Origin: Nocardioides pinisoli
GTDB taxonomy: Bacteria; Actinomycetota; Actinomycetes; Propionibacteriales; Nocardioidaceae
Assembly (NCBI RefSeq): GCF_024199985.1
Contig: NZ_JANARS010000006.1
Coordinates: 310,001 to 374,000 of the forward strand
Direction of reading: 5' to 3'
DNA length: 64,000 nucleotides
Shown here: positions 1 through 12,290 of the stretch, piece by piece
Layout of the letters: each line of letters begins with the position of its first letter
Numbering within the stretch: position 1 is the stretch's first letter
The notes under the pieces: generated by a model
The model's input: the letters and a program-made list of their open reading frames with translations, nothing else
Told to the model about the DNA's origin: nothing
Database searches by the model: none
Made by a program: the position numbers and the translations under genes

Positions 1-704
1 AGCAGCGCCTTGAACTCGTCCTCGAAGAGCGGCCGGAGGTCGTCGGGCAGCGCCTGCAGCGTCGGTCGCGCGCCCGTGCCCGAGACCCAGTCGAAGACGG
101 GGTCCGCGCCGGTCAGGACGTGGAGGTACGTCGTCTCCCACGCGTCGACCTCGCACCCGAGGTCCAGCAGGACGCGGGCGTAGTCGACCGGGTCGCGGCT
201 CGTCGGGACGCCGGCGTCGCGCACGTGCTCGGCGTAGGGCGCCCGGGCGGCCAGGTCGGTGCGGGCGGTGTGGCTGGGCTCGTCGAAGTTGCCGGGGACC
301 TGGAAGGCGAGCCACCCGCCGGGCTGCAGGCGCTCGATCAGGCCCGGCAGGAGCTCGAGGTGGTCGGGGACCCACTGGAGGGTGGCGTTGGAGACGATGA
401 CGTCGATCGGCTCGCGCAGGGCCAGCGGGTCGGGGCGGGCCCAGTCACGCAGGTCGCCGACCTCCCACCGGATGCCGACGACGGCGCGGGCGGCCTCGAT
501 CATCTCGGGACTGCTGTCGACGCCTGTGACCGCGGCGCTGCGCCATCGGTCGGCGAGCAGGGCGGTGAGGTTGCCCGGCCCGCAGCCGAGGTCGACGACG
601 ACGCGCGGGTTCTCCGCGGGCACCCGGGCCAGCAGGTCGACGAACGGTCTGCCGCGCTCGTCGGCGTACGCCAGGTAGCGGTCGGGGTCCCAGGTGTGGC
701 TCAT
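1..704 (-). CDS. tam: Trans-aconitate 2-methyltransferase-like SAM methyltransferase (3' end beyond window)
   Basis: This is a class I SAM-dependent methyltransferase. Reading leftward from the ATG at 704, the N-terminus MSHTWDPDRYLAYADERGRPF is typical of Tam, followed by the SAM-binding VVDLGCGPGNLT motif and SNATLQWVPDH. Tam monomethylates trans-aconitate, an off-pathway inhibitor of the TCA cycle. A strong ribosome-binding site (AGGAGGAG) lies 6-8 bases before the start. The frame is open to base 1, so the C-terminus is missing from this window. It is divergent from a MarR regulator, and two near-palindromic operators sit between them. The fold is certain; trans-aconitate as substrate rests on family resemblance. 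Confidence 0.82.
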   Translation of the reverse strand, partial: MSHTWDPDRYLAYADERGRPFVDLLARVPAENPRVVVDLGCGPGNLTALLADRWRSAAVTGVDSSPEMIEAARAVVGIRWEVGDLRDWARPDPLALREPIDVIVSNATLQWVPDHLELLPGLIERLQPGGWLAFQVPGNFDEPSHTARTDLAARAPYAEHVRDAGVPTSRDPVDYARVLLDLGCEVDAWETTYLHVLTGADPVFDWVSGTGARPTLQALPDDLRPLFEDEFKAL

Positions 705-801
705 GCGCAGCTCTCCTCCTCGCCCGCGGGGTGGTCCAGTGGCCAACGGTGGTGACAGGCCCTCAGGGCATCCAATTCTCGCCGGACTGTCGCGGGAAGT
801 G

Positions 802-854
802 TCTTGATGTCGAGATATCGGCCACCTTCGTCGCGAACAGTCTCGATGTCAAGA
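802..854. promoter_or_regulatory. Two MarR-type operators in a divergent promoter
   Basis: Two 14-bp near-palindromes of the form TCTYGAYRTCRAGA occur at 802-815 (TCTTGATGTCGAGA) and 841-854 (TCTCGATGTCAAGA). Their starts are 39 bp apart, close to a whole number of helical turns. They sit between the tam-like gene (start 704, minus) and the MarR gene (start 883, plus), so one dimer per site could repress both directions. The symmetry is seen directly; binding by the adjacent MarR protein is inferred. Confidence 0.68.
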
Positions 855-882
855 TTCTCGACCGATCTGGCACGATGGCGAC

Positions 883-1368
883 ATGCGTGACGAGGTGGAC
901 GACCTGGTCGAGGCGTGGCGCCGCGAGCGCGGCGACCTGGACCTCGCACCTGTCGAGGTGTTCTCGCGCATCAGCCGCCTGGCCCGCCACCTCGACCTGG
1001 CCCGGCGCGACGCCTTCACCGCGCACGGCATCGAGTCGTGGGAGTTCGACGTCCTCGCCGCCCTGCGCCGCGCCGGGCAGCCCTACGAGCTCTCCCCCGG
1101 ACGGCTGCTGCGCGAGACGCTCGTGACCAGCGGCACGATGACCAACCGCGTGGACCGGCTCGCCGGGCGGGGTCTCGTCGAGCGCCTCCCCGACCCCCGC
1201 GACCGGCGCGGGGTGCTGGTGCGGCTGACCGCCGACGGCAAGGCGGCGGTCGACGGCGCCTTCGAGGCGCTGCTGGCGGCGGAGGCCGACCTGCTGGCCG
1301 ACCTCCCCGACCGTGACCGCACCCAGCTCGCCAGCCTGTTGCGCTCGCTGCTCGCGCCCTTCAGCTGA
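883..1368 (+). CDS. MarR-family transcriptional regulator
   Basis: The protein is 161 aa, the usual size for MarR, with the winged-helix core at roughly residues 50-120. The recognition region contains LVTSGTMTNRVDRLAGRGLVER, and the wing contains PDPRDRRGVLVRLT. These proteins bind DNA as dimers and usually repress a neighbouring gene until a small ligand binds. The ATG at 883 follows the operator pair, and the gene ends at a bidirectional hairpin. It probably controls itself and the divergent methyltransferase. The ligand is unknown. Confidence 0.9.
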   Translation: MRDEVDDLVEAWRRERGDLDLAPVEVFSRISRLARHLDLARRDAFTAHGIESWEFDVLAALRRAGQPYELSPGRLLRETLVTSGTMTNRVDRLAGRGLVERLPDPRDRRGVLVRLTADGKAAVDGAFEALLAAEADLLADLPDRDRTQLASLLRSLLAPFS

Positions 1369-1421
1369 ACCTGTCGGGGAAGTCCGACACTTCGTGGGGG
1401 TTGCAACGGCCACCATGTGGC

Positions 1422-1447
1422 GGACTCCCCGCTCGAGCGGGGAGTCC
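1422..1447. terminator. Perfect 26-bp palindrome between convergent genes
   Basis: The arms GGACTCCCCGCTC and GAGCGGGGAGTCC pair perfectly with no loop, and pairing resumes after one mismatch out to 1417-1452. The palindrome lies between the stop of the MarR gene (1368) and the stop of the convergent ABC-F gene (1495), where a bidirectional terminator is expected. There is no U-tract, which is common in GC-rich actinobacteria. Confidence 0.65.
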
Positions 1448-1494
1448 ACCACGAGGTCCGCCCGAAAATGCGGCGGATGATCCGACCGGAGGGC

Positions 1495-3312
<1,818 letters not shown>

Positions 3313-3373
3313 GTCCGGGCGATCCTCTCAGGTGCACCCCAGTCCGCACGGATCGGCGTACGCCCTGACCCGG

Positions 3374-3502
3374 GCGGTGCGTGAGGAGGGTTCCCGTGGC
3401 CGACGATCCGCCTCACGCACCGCGGGTGTGTCGTACGACGCCGCGCCGGCGGCCGGTTCCTGAGGTGGATTCGTAGGCAGCCGAATCCCCCTCACGCACC
3501 GC
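3374..3502. repeat. Two tandem 50-bp hairpin repeat units (same family as the 46.4-kb array)
   Basis: Two 50-bp units lie at 3374-3423 and 3453-3502, with starts 79 bp apart, in the gap between the ABC-F start and the flotillin stop. Unit 1 begins GCGGTGCGTGAGGAGG and ends CCTCACGCACCGC, giving a long outer stem. Unit 2 keeps the right arm and length but has a diverged left end and an inner GATTCG/CGAATC pair. Length and start/end sequence match the four units at 46434-46731. This would be a 3'-UTR or intergenic element; its function is unknown. Confidence 0.72.
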
Positions 3503-3513
3503 TCACGAGGCGG

Positions 3514-5046
3514 TCAGGCGGTCGCGCGCCCGTCGCCGTCCGGGGCGCCCCCGGCCAGCGAGGCCGTGCCGTTGCTGGAGTACTTCTGGATCAACGACTC
3601 GACGTCGAGCCCGGTGGTGGCCTTGAGCATCTCCATGGTCTGCACGAGGTTGTTGGTCACCTGCTTGGGCAGCTCCCCCGCGCCGTCGGCGGAGATCACG
3701 GTCAGCTTGTCGATGCTGCCCATCGGGCGGGCCAGCTCGGCGGCCACCTTGGGCATCACCTCGATGAGCATCTGGAGCACGGCGGCCTCGTTGTAGCCGG
3801 CGAAGGCCGCGGCCTTCTTGTCCATCGCCTCCGCCTCGGCCTGGCCCGCGGCGAGGATGGCGGCGGCCTCCGCCTCACCCTCGGCGCGTACGGCGTCGGC
3901 CTCGGCGACGCGGCGAGCCTTCTCGGCCTCACCGCGCTTGGCGCCCTCGATGGCCTCGGCCTCGGCGAGCGCGGAGCGCCGGGACTTCTCGCCCTCACCG
4001 GTCAGGCGGGCCTTCTCGGCCTCGGCCTCGGCGTTGGCGATCGACGCGGCCTTGCGCGCCTCGGCCTCGAGGATGGCGGAGCTGCGGCGACCCTGCGCCT
4101 CGGTCTCGACGCGGTAGCGCTCGGCGTCGGCGGGCTTGCGGACCTCGGTGTCGAGCTGGCGCTCCTTGAGCGCCGCCTGCCGCACGGCGACCTTCTCCTG
4201 CTCGAGCAGGACGGCCTGGTCGCGGTCGGCCTGGGCGAGCGGTCCGGCGGCCGCGGCCTGGGCGTTGGCGGCGTCGGTCTCGGCCTTGATCTCGGCGTTC
4301 TTGAGCGCGAGCGCGCGCTGGGTGACCGCGATCTCCTGCTCCGCGGCGATGCGCGCCTGCTCGGCGGCCTGGCGGGCGTTGGCCTCCGCGATCGAGGCGA
4401 GCTGGTTGAGCTTGGCGGCCTCGGGGCGACCGAGGTCGGCGAGGTAGGAGCCGTCGTCGGTGATGTCCTGGATCTGGAAGGTGTCGAGCACGAGGCCCTG
4501 GCCGGTCAGCGAGGACTCCGACTCCTCCGCGACGCGCTGCGCGAAGGCCGCCCGGTCGCGGATGATCTGCTCCACCGACATCGAGCCGACGATCGAGCGC
4601 AGCGCACCGGCGAGCACCTCCTGGGTGAAGGTCTCGATCTCCTCCTGCTGGCTGAGGAAGCGCTGACCGGCGGCGCGGATGGAGTCCTCGTTGCCGCCGA
4701 CCTTGACGAGCGCGACGCCGTCGAGGTTGAGCTTGATGCCCTGGCCGGAGACGGCGCCGCGAATCTGGACCGAGATCCGGCGCGACGACAGGTCGAGGGT
4801 GGCGAGGCGCTGCACGAACGGGATGACGAACACGCCGCCGCCCATGACGACCTTCTGCCCGGACAGGTCGGTGGAGATCTCGCCGGTCTCCGGGTTGCGC
4901 ACCTCCCCCTTGCCCTTGCGCCCGGTGACGATGAACGACTCGTTGGGCCCGGCCACCTTGTAGCGCGTGGTCACCAGCAGCGCCAGCAGCACGAGGAGGA
5001 CGACGAGGCCGATCACGGCGGTGACGACCGGGGACAGGTTGAACAT
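3514..5046 (-). CDS. Flotillin-like SPFH-domain membrane scaffold protein
   Basis: The protein is 510 aa. An N-terminal membrane helix (about residues 7-27, VVTAVIGLVVLLVLLALLV) is followed by an SPFH/Band 7 domain (about 30-200). A long Ala/Glu-rich coiled coil (about 210-400, many EAEAEKAR-type repeats) precedes a flotillin C-terminal region. This is the layout of bacterial FloT/YqiK/YuaG, which organises membrane microdomains. The frame is open upstream, but the ATG at 5046 gives the standard flotillin N-terminus, so longer starts were rejected. The NfeD-like gene just upstream is its usual partner. Confidence 0.92.
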   Translation of the reverse strand: MFNLSPVVTAVIGLVVLLVLLALLVTTRYKVAGPNESFIVTGRKGKGEVRNPETGEISTDLSGQKVVMGGGVFVIPFVQRLATLDLSSRRISVQIRGAVSGQGIKLNLDGVALVKVGGNEDSIRAAGQRFLSQQEEIETFTQEVLAGALRSIVGSMSVEQIIRDRAAFAQRVAEESESSLTGQGLVLDTFQIQDITDDGSYLADLGRPEAAKLNQLASIAEANARQAAEQARIAAEQEIAVTQRALALKNAEIKAETDAANAQAAAAGPLAQADRDQAVLLEQEKVAVRQAALKERQLDTEVRKPADAERYRVETEAQGRRSSAILEAEARKAASIANAEAEAEKARLTGEGEKSRRSALAEAEAIEGAKRGEAEKARRVAEADAVRAEGEAEAAAILAAGQAEAEAMDKKAAAFAGYNEAAVLQMLIEVMPKVAAELARPMGSIDKLTVISADGAGELPKQVTNNLVQTMEMLKATTGLDVESLIQKYSSNGTASLAGGAPDGDGRATA

Positions 5047-5083
5047 GGCAGTGCTCCTAGCGAGAAGGCGTACGTGGAACGGT

Positions 5084-5581
5084 TCAGGGGAGGAAGAGCG
5101 GCTCGACCTGGACGGCCGTGGGCGAGATGACCTGCGTGACGCTGACCCGCGTGCCGGCCGCGACGGCGACGCTCGAGCGGGCGTTGAGCCGGGTGATGTG
5201 GCCGCCGACGCTGAGCGACACGACGCCGAAGCCGCCCTCGGGGATCGCGCTGACCACCGAGCCGATCCGCTCGAGCATGTCGGAGGTGCGCACGGTGTCG
5301 CCCTCGCCGTCGCCGTGGAGGAACCGCGAGGCCCGGGCGGCGAGCCAGCCCAGCAGCACACCGAGCACGAGGCCGACCACCACGGCGATCGACGTCGACC
5401 CGGTCGTCTCCAGCGCGATCGCTCCGCCGAAGCCGAGGGCGCCGAGGAACCCGGCCAGGGCCTCGGTCGAGAAGAAGCCGGCGCTGAGGCCCTCGAGGGC
5501 ACCGTCGAGGACGTCGCCGACGACGAGCGCCACGAGCAGCAGCACGACGCCGACGGCGCCCACCACCAGGAACACGGTCAC
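5084..5581 (-). CDS. NfeD-like (YuaF/OB-fold) membrane protein
   Basis: This is a 165-aa protein with an N-terminal hydrophobic segment, a second strongly hydrophobic stretch (SIAVVVGLVLGVLLGWL) and a small beta-rich C-terminal domain ending VSVTQVISPTAVQVEPLFL. That fits the short NfeD/YuaF class with a cytoplasmic OB-fold. The GTG at 5581 was chosen because GGGGGAGG lies just ahead of it; an ATG six codons upstream overlaps that site. The stop is 37 bp before the flotillin start, so the pair is co-transcribed. NfeD proteins are known flotillin partners. Confidence 0.78.
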   Translation of the reverse strand: MTVFLVVGAVGVVLLLVALVVGDVLDGALEGLSAGFFSTEALAGFLGALGFGGAIALETTGSTSIAVVVGLVLGVLLGWLAARASRFLHGDGEGDTVRTSDMLERIGSVVSAIPEGGFGVVSLSVGGHITRLNARSSVAVAAGTRVSVTQVISPTAVQVEPLFLP

Positions 5582-5716
5582 GATGCCTCCCCCAGGCAAT
5601 CAGTGCGACGTCGTCGACGTCGCGCACAACATAGCGGGATGCTTCCCCGTCCGTGGCGGTTCATGCCACCCGGTCACGACCCCATCCCGACTCGACCCGG
5701 CCGGGGCCCGCGCCGG

Positions 5717-6601
5717 TCAGCCGAGCACGTGCGCGCCGGCGACCGGACCGACCGCGGACAGCACGACGTCGTACGACGCCGACAGCGCGGTGAGGACCTC
5801 CATCGAGCCCTCCTGCGAGTCGCAGAGGAAGACGCAGGTCGGGCCGGAGCCGCTGACCATCCCCCGCAGGGCACCCTCCGCCTCGCCGCGCGCGATCAGG
5901 TCGCCGAGCTCGGGGCGCAGGTCGATCGCCGGCTCCTGCAGGTCGTTGTGGAGCGCCCGGGCCAGCCGGACCGGCTCGCCGCTCGCCAGCGCGGCCAGCA
6001 GCTCGGCCGGCTCGGCGGGCTCGGCGGGAGCGTCCGGGTGGAGCCGGTCGAAGTGGCGGTAGACCTCGGGCGTCGAGAGGCCGACGGCGGCCGGGACCAC
6101 GACCCACCACCACGTGCCGTGGTCGACGATCGGCTCGACCAGCTCGCCGCGGCCCCGGCCCCGCGCCGTACCTCCCACGAGCGAGAACGGCACGTCGCTG
6201 CCGAGCCGGGCCGCCTGGGCGAGGAGCAGGTCGTCGCTCTGGCGGAGGTCGTGCAGCCGGTCGTGGGCAAGCAGGGCCGCCGCGCCGTCCGCGGAGCCGC
6301 CCGCCATGCCTCCCGCGACGGGGACCTGCTTGGCGATCCGCACGTCGTGGGCGCTCCCGCACGGCGCCTCGGCGAGGGCGCGCATCGCGATGTTGGTGGC
6401 GTCGGTCGGGACGCCGGCCACGTCGACGTGCGCCGACCCGGTGACGGTCAGCGAGTCCGTGTCGGTCTCCGAGACGGTGACGTCGTCGTAGAGCGAGATC
6501 GCCTGGTAGACGGTGTCGAGCGGGTGGAAGCCGTCCTCGCGCGGTGCGCCGACGCCGAGGTGGAGGTTGATCTTGGCGGACGCGCGGACCGTGACGCTCA
6601 C
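5717..6601 (-). CDS. ispE: 4-diphosphocytidyl-2-C-methyl-D-erythritol kinase
   Basis: IspE phosphorylates the 2-hydroxyl of CDP-methylerythritol in the MEP isoprenoid pathway. The 294-aa protein is a GHMP kinase: the N-terminal [12 protein letters not shown], the ATP-binding [18 protein letters not shown] and the C-terminal [13 protein letters not shown] are diagnostic. The GTG at 6601 overlaps the ksgA stop by 4 bp (GTGA), showing translational coupling. The ksgA-ispE order is conserved across Actinobacteria. Confidence 0.95.
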   Translation of the reverse strand: MSVTVRASAKINLHLGVGAPREDGFHPLDTVYQAISLYDDVTVSETDTDSLTVTGSAHVDVAGVPTDATNIAMRALAEAPCGSAHDVRIAKQVPVAGGMAGGSADGAAALLAHDRLHDLRQSDDLLLAQAARLGSDVPFSLVGGTARGRGRGELVEPIVDHGTWWWVVVPAAVGLSTPEVYRHFDRLHPDAPAEPAEPAELLAALASGEPVRLARALHNDLQEPAIDLRPELGDLIARGEAEGALRGMVSGSGPTCVFLCDSQEGSMEVLTALSASYDVVLSAVGPVAGAHVLG

Positions 6602-7506
6602 TCCGCGACCCGGTCGCGGGAGGGTCGCGGAGGGAGCTCGACCAACGAGGCGAGCCCCTCGGCGATCCGCGCGAAGTCGGTCACGTCGAGCACCTCGCCG
6701 CGGGCGGTGGGGTCGACGCCGGCGGCCTCCAGCGCGGCGCTCGCGGCGTCCGCGGAGCCGGCCAGCCCGCGCAGCGCGGCCCGCACCTGCTTGCGCCGCT
6801 GCGCGAAGGCGGCGTCGACGACGGCGAAGACCTGCTCGCGGGTCGCGGTGGTCTCCGGCGGCTCGCGCCGGGTCCAGGCGACCAGGCCGGAGTCGACGTT
6901 GGGGGCGGGCCAGAAGACGTTGCGCCCGATCGCGCCGGCGCGTCGTACGTCGGCGAACCACGCCGCCTTCACGCTGGGGACGCCGTAGGTCTTCGACCCG
7001 GGCGGCGCCGCGAGGCGGTCCGCGACCTCGGCCTGCACCATCACCAGGCCGCGCTCGAGCGACGGCAACAGGGTGAGGAGGTGGATGAGCACCGGCACCG
7101 AGACGTTGTAGGGCAGGTTGGCGACCAGCGCCGTGGGCGGCGGACCCGGCAGGGCGTCGACGCGCATGGCGTCGGCCAGCACGACCTCGAACCGGTCGGC
7201 CTGCCCGGGGGCGTACGACGCGATGGTGGCGGGCAGCCGCTCGGCCAGCAGCGGGTCGACCTCGATCGCGACCACCCGGCGCGCGACCTCCAGCAGCGCG
7301 AGGGTCAGCGAGCCCAGCCCGGGACCGACCTCGACGACCACGTCGTCACCGGTGATGGCGGACTCGCGCACGATCCGGCGCACGGTGTTGGCGTCGATGA
7401 CGAAGTTCTGGCCGCGCTGCTTGGTGGGCCGCAGGTCGAGCTCGGCGGCCAGCTGACGCACCTCGGCCGGCCCGAGGAGCCTCGGGCCGGCCGGGTGGGA
7501 GGTCAT
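6598..7506 (-). CDS. rsmA: 16S rRNA dimethyladenosine transferase
   Basis: RsmA (KsgA) dimethylates two adjacent adenosines near the 3' end of 16S rRNA during late 30S assembly. The 302-aa protein has the N-terminal [21 protein letters not shown] motif [13 protein letters not shown] and the catalytic [11 protein letters not shown]. The C-terminal rRNA-binding helical domain contains [14 protein letters not shown]. The start is the ATG at 7506. It lies 28 bp downstream of rpfB and overlaps ispE by 4 bp, so the three form one operon. Loss of KsgA activity gives kasugamycin resistance. Confidence 0.95.
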   Translation of the reverse strand: MTSHPAGPRLLGPAEVRQLAAELDLRPTKQRGQNFVIDANTVRRIVRESAITGDDVVVEVGPGLGSLTLALLEVARRVVAIEVDPLLAERLPATIASYAPGQADRFEVVLADAMRVDALPGPPPTALVANLPYNVSVPVLIHLLTLLPSLERGLVMVQAEVADRLAAPPGSKTYGVPSVKAAWFADVRRAGAIGRNVFWPAPNVDSGLVAWTRREPPETTATREQVFAVVDAAFAQRRKQVRAALRGLAGSADAASAALEAAGVDPTARGEVLDVTDFARIAEGLASLVELPPRPSRDRVAE

Positions 7507-7534
7507 GGCGTCAGCCTAGTGGCCGCTCCGCGGG

Positions 7535-8974
<1,440 letters not shown>

Positions 8975-9874
8975 CTACCAGGTGCCTCCGAACGCCCTCT
9001 CGGTGGTCGCGTCGATGGTGGCGCAGAGCTCGCCGAGGTCGGCCCGCAGCACCTCCGCCATCGCCCGCACGGTGTGGGGGACGAGGTAGGAGGCGTTGGG
9101 CCGTCCGCGCCACGGCGTGGGCGTCAGGTAGGGCGCGTCCGTCTCGACCAGCACCCGGTCGTGCGGGGTGACGGCCAGCGCGTCGCGCAGGGGTGCGGCG
9201 TTCTTGAACGTCACCGTCCCGGCGAAGCTGAGGAATGCGCCCCGGTCGAGGCAGCGCCGCGCGAAGGCCGCGTCGCCGGAGAAGCAGTGCATCACCCAGC
9301 GCTCGGGCGCCCCCTCGGAGTCGAGGACGCGCAGCACGTCGTCGTGGGCGTCGCGGTCGTGGATGACGAGGGTCTTGTCGAGCCGCTTGGCCAGGTCGAT
9401 GTGGCGCCGGAAGCTCTCCTCCTGCGCCGCGCGTCCCTCCTCGCCCGTGCGGAAGGTGTCGAGCCCGGTCTCGCCGACGGCGCGCACCTTGTCGTGGGCC
9501 TGCGCGAGCTGCTCTATCTCGGCGAGCGCCGCCTCGAGGAGGCCGGCCTCGGCGAGCCGCGGCGCCTCGTTGGGGTGCAGGGCCACGCCGGCGACGAGCG
9601 CGTCGTGCTCGGCCGCCGCGGCCACCGCCCAGCGGGCGCCGGGGAGGTCGCAGCCGATCTGCACGATCCGCGGCACGCCGACGGCCGCCGCGGCCGCGAC
9701 GGCGTCCGCGGTGTCGAGCCAGTCGCCGTCGGCGATGTCGAGGTGGCAGTGGTTGTCGACGACGGGGTGCGGGAGCGGCTCGGGCGCGGGGGGTCGCTCG
9801 CGGTCGCGTCGGGCCCCCGAGACCTCCTCGGTCGCCGCCCGGCTGCGCGTGGGCCCGTCCTCAGCGGTGGACAA
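8975..9874 (-). CDS. tatD: TatD-family metal-dependent deoxyribonuclease
   Basis: This 299-aa TIM-barrel hydrolase has all TatD metal-site motifs in order: DNHCHLD, AVGETGLD, LVIHDRDAHDD, MHCFSG and VLVETDAPYLTP. TatD enzymes are Mg-dependent 3'-5' exonucleases linked to DNA repair and turnover. The only usable start found is a TTG at 9874, which overlaps the rsmI stop by 14 bp. This gives a roughly 35-residue Arg/Pro-rich leader before the domain. The exact start is therefore the least certain part of the call. Confidence 0.92.
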   Translation of the reverse strand: MSTAEDGPTRSRAATEEVSGARRDRERPPAPEPLPHPVVDNHCHLDIADGDWLDTADAVAAAAAVGVPRIVQIGCDLPGARWAVAAAAEHDALVAGVALHPNEAPRLAEAGLLEAALAEIEQLAQAHDKVRAVGETGLDTFRTGEEGRAAQEESFRRHIDLAKRLDKTLVIHDRDAHDDVLRVLDSEGAPERWVMHCFSGDAAFARRCLDRGAFLSFAGTVTFKNAAPLRDALAVTPHDRVLVETDAPYLTPTPWRGRPNASYLVPHTVRAMAEVLRADLGELCATIDATTERAFGGTW

Positions 9875-10691
9875 CGTCGTAGACCTCCCTCTTGGGCAGG
9901 CCGGCCCGCTTGGCGACCTCGGCGATCGCCTCCTTGCGGGTCGAGCCGGACGCCTCGAGCCCGGCGACGGCCGCCCGCAGCGTGCCGGGGTCGGTGCCGA
10001 GGGCCGGGGCGCCGGTGGATCCCTCGACGACGATGGTGACCTCGCCGCGCACGCCGTCGGCGGCCCAAGCGGCGAGCTCGGCCAGCGGGCCGCGGCGTAC
10101 TTCCTCGTGCGTCTTGGTGAGCTCGCGGCAGACCGCGGCCGGCCGGTCCTCGCCCAGGGCCTCGGCCATCGCCGCGAGGGCCGCCTCGGTGCGGTGCGGC
10201 GCCTCGAAGAACACCATCGTCCGCTCCTCCCCGGCCAGGGCGGCGAGACGCCGCCCCCGCTCCCCCGCCTTGCGGGGCAGGAAGCCCTCGAAGCAGAACC
10301 GGTCGACGGGCAGGCCGCTCACGGCCAGGGCGGCCAGCACGGCGCTGGGTCCGGGTACGGCCGTGACGCGGACGTCGTGCTCGACCGCCGCCGCGACGAG
10401 CCGGTAGCCCGGGTCGGAGACGCTCGGCATCCCGGCGTCGGTGACCAGGACGACGCGTTCACCGGCCAGCAGCGCCTCGAGCAGCACGGGCGTGCGCGCC
10501 TGCTCGTTGCCCTCGAAGTAGGACACGACGCGACCGGACAGCGCGATGCCGAGGTCGGCGCACAGCCGCTTGAGCCGGCGGGTGTCCTCGGCGGCGACGA
10601 CGTCGGCGCCCGAGAGCTCGGCGGCCAGCCGCGGGGGCGCGTCGCCGGCCTGCCCGATCGGGGTGGCCGCGAGGACCAGGACGCCAGTCAT
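9861..10691 (-). CDS. rsmI: 16S rRNA (cytidine-2'-O)-methyltransferase
   Basis: RsmI 2'-O-methylates C1402 of 16S rRNA in the decoding centre. The 276-aa protein starts at the ATG at 10691 with LVLAATPIGQAGDAPPRL. It carries AEDTRRLKRL, SYFEGNE and the tetrapyrrole-methylase motif VTDAGMPSVSDPGYRLV. The C-terminus (ASGSTRKEAIAEVAKRAGLP) is the helical region common to actinobacterial RsmI. The gene is head-to-head with the phoX-like gene and overlaps tatD at its 3' end. Confidence 0.95.
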   Translation of the reverse strand: MTGVLVLAATPIGQAGDAPPRLAAELSGADVVAAEDTRRLKRLCADLGIALSGRVVSYFEGNEQARTPVLLEALLAGERVVLVTDAGMPSVSDPGYRLVAAAVEHDVRVTAVPGPSAVLAALAVSGLPVDRFCFEGFLPRKAGERGRRLAALAGEERTMVFFEAPHRTEAALAAMAEALGEDRPAAVCRELTKTHEEVRRGPLAELAAWAADGVRGEVTIVVEGSTGAPALGTDPGTLRAAVAGLEASGSTRKEAIAEVAKRAGLPKREVYDVVHR

Positions 10692-10793
10692 GGAGCAACC
10701 GTAGATGCCCCATTGAGGGGTTCCACTGGCGGCTCCTCGCGCCTAGCGTGTCGAGATCCCGCCAACCGTTCGCTGCCCTCGGAGGTCACACGC

Positions 10794-12239
10794 ATGCAGC
10801 TCAACCGCCGCACCGCCATCACCGGAGCCCTCGGTGGCGCCCTCGCCGCCGGTCCGTTCGCCGGTTTCGCCAACGCGTCCGCGCTGTCGCGCACGGGCGC
10901 CCTCGCCGGTGCCGCCGTCGGCACGCTCGTCCCGGTCCCCGACGCCCGCGACGGCGTCGTACGACTCGAGCTGCCGGCCGGCTTCTCCTACCGCTCGTTC
11001 CACGACACCAGCACGCCGGTCACGCTGCGAGACGGCACCCGGCTGCCCGGCCGGCACGACGGGATGGGGGCGTTCGCCGGTCCAGGCGGGTCTGTCCTGC
11101 TGGTCCGCAACCACGAGGTCAACAACCCGCAGCCGGCGTTCGGCCCGACCAAGCCCTACGACAAGCGCGGCGGCGCCGGCACGACGACGATCCAGGTGAC
11201 GAAGTACGGCGAGGTGCAGGACGCCTACACGAGCCTCAGCGGCACGATGATGAACTGCAGCGGCGGCCAGATGCCGTGGGGCGCCTGGGTGACCTGCGAG
11301 GAGACCGTCAACGGCCCCGACGTCGGGGCGGACTTCACCGGGGTGTCCAACGTGCCGCTGCAGAAGCGGCACGGCTACGTCTTCGAGGTGCCGGCCGGTG
11401 GCGTCGCCGACGCGCGGCCGCTGCGCAAGGCCGGACGATTCGCGCACGAGGCGGTGTCGTACGACCCGGCCGAGGGCGTGCTCTACCTGACCGAGGACAA
11501 CTTCGCCTTCCCGTCCGGGTTCTACCGCTACGTGCCCCGCGAGCGGCGTGACCGGCACCGCAACCTCGACCACAACGGGCAGCTGCAGATGCTCGCCGTC
11601 GTCGGCCGCCCGCAGGCGCACCTCGAGGCGCACCAGGACACGACCACCGTGCACGACGTGGAGTGGGTCGACATCGACGAGCCGGACTTCGAGTTCGACT
11701 ACACGCCGGGCGAGCCGGCGCCGACCAGCAACGACACCGCCATCAACTTCGTCGGCGACCAGGGCCGGGCCAAGGGCGCGGCGCACTTCTCGCGCTGCGA
11801 GGGCCAGGTCTTCCACGACGGCGTCGTCTACTTCACCGCGACCCAGGGCGGCGGTGCGGCGATGACGGGCCCGGACAACGTCAACGGCTACGGCCGCGGC
11901 TGGGGCCAGGTGTGGGGCTACGACACCCGCACGCAGACCCTGCGCTGCGTCTACCAGTCGGAGAGCCGCGAGGTGCTCGACTTCCCCGACAACGTGACCA
12001 CCAGCCCGCGCGGCACCCTCGTCCTGTGCGAGGACCACGACCAGAGCAACTACCTGCGCGGCCTGACCACCGAGGGCGACCTCTTCTCCATCGCGCGCAA
12101 CGCGATGGCGGGCCGCGAGGGTGACGAGTTCGCCGGGTCGACGTTCAGTCCCGACGGGCACACCCTCTTCGTCAACATCCAGGCGAGCCGCGGGCTCACC
12201 TTCGCGATCTGGGGGGACTGGGCCTCGATCGGCGTGTGA
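10794..12239 (+). CDS. PhoX-like alkaline phosphatase (DUF839), Tat-exported
   Basis: The 481-aa protein begins with a twin-arginine signal (NRRTAITGALGG, then a hydrophobic stretch ending near ANASA), so export in folded form is expected. The remainder matches the DUF839/PhoX beta-propeller family: ETVNGPDVGADF, AVSYDPAEGVLYLTEDN, SRCEGQVFHDGVVYF and STFSPDGHTLFVNIQ. PhoX enzymes bind Ca and Fe and release phosphate from monoesters. The ATG at 10794 has GGAGGT 8 bp upstream. Phosphatase activity is inferred from the family. No Pho box was identified. Confidence 0.82.
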   Translation: MQLNRRTAITGALGGALAAGPFAGFANASALSRTGALAGAAVGTLVPVPDARDGVVRLELPAGFSYRSFHDTSTPVTLRDGTRLPGRHDGMGAFAGPGGSVLLVRNHEVNNPQPAFGPTKPYDKRGGAGTTTIQVTKYGEVQDAYTSLSGTMMNCSGGQMPWGAWVTCEETVNGPDVGADFTGVSNVPLQKRHGYVFEVPAGGVADARPLRKAGRFAHEAVSYDPAEGVLYLTEDNFAFPSGFYRYVPRERRDRHRNLDHNGQLQMLAVVGRPQAHLEAHQDTTTVHDVEWVDIDEPDFEFDYTPGEPAPTSNDTAINFVGDQGRAKGAAHFSRCEGQVFHDGVVYFTATQGGGAAMTGPDNVNGYGRGWGQVWGYDTRTQTLRCVYQSESREVLDFPDNVTTSPRGTLVLCEDHDQSNYLRGLTTEGDLFSIARNAMAGREGDEFAGSTFSPDGHTLFVNIQASRGLTFAIWGDWASIGV

Positions 12240-12290
12240 GGAGGCCGGCTCACCAGCCCCTCCCGCCTGCCCCTCCAGCCTGCCGTCCAG

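Noticed and set aside
3514..5502. A 662-aa start for the flotillin
   Set aside because: The extra 150 residues run through the NfeD-like gene in another frame and are Arg/Ser-rich noise. The ATG at 5046 gives the family N-terminus.
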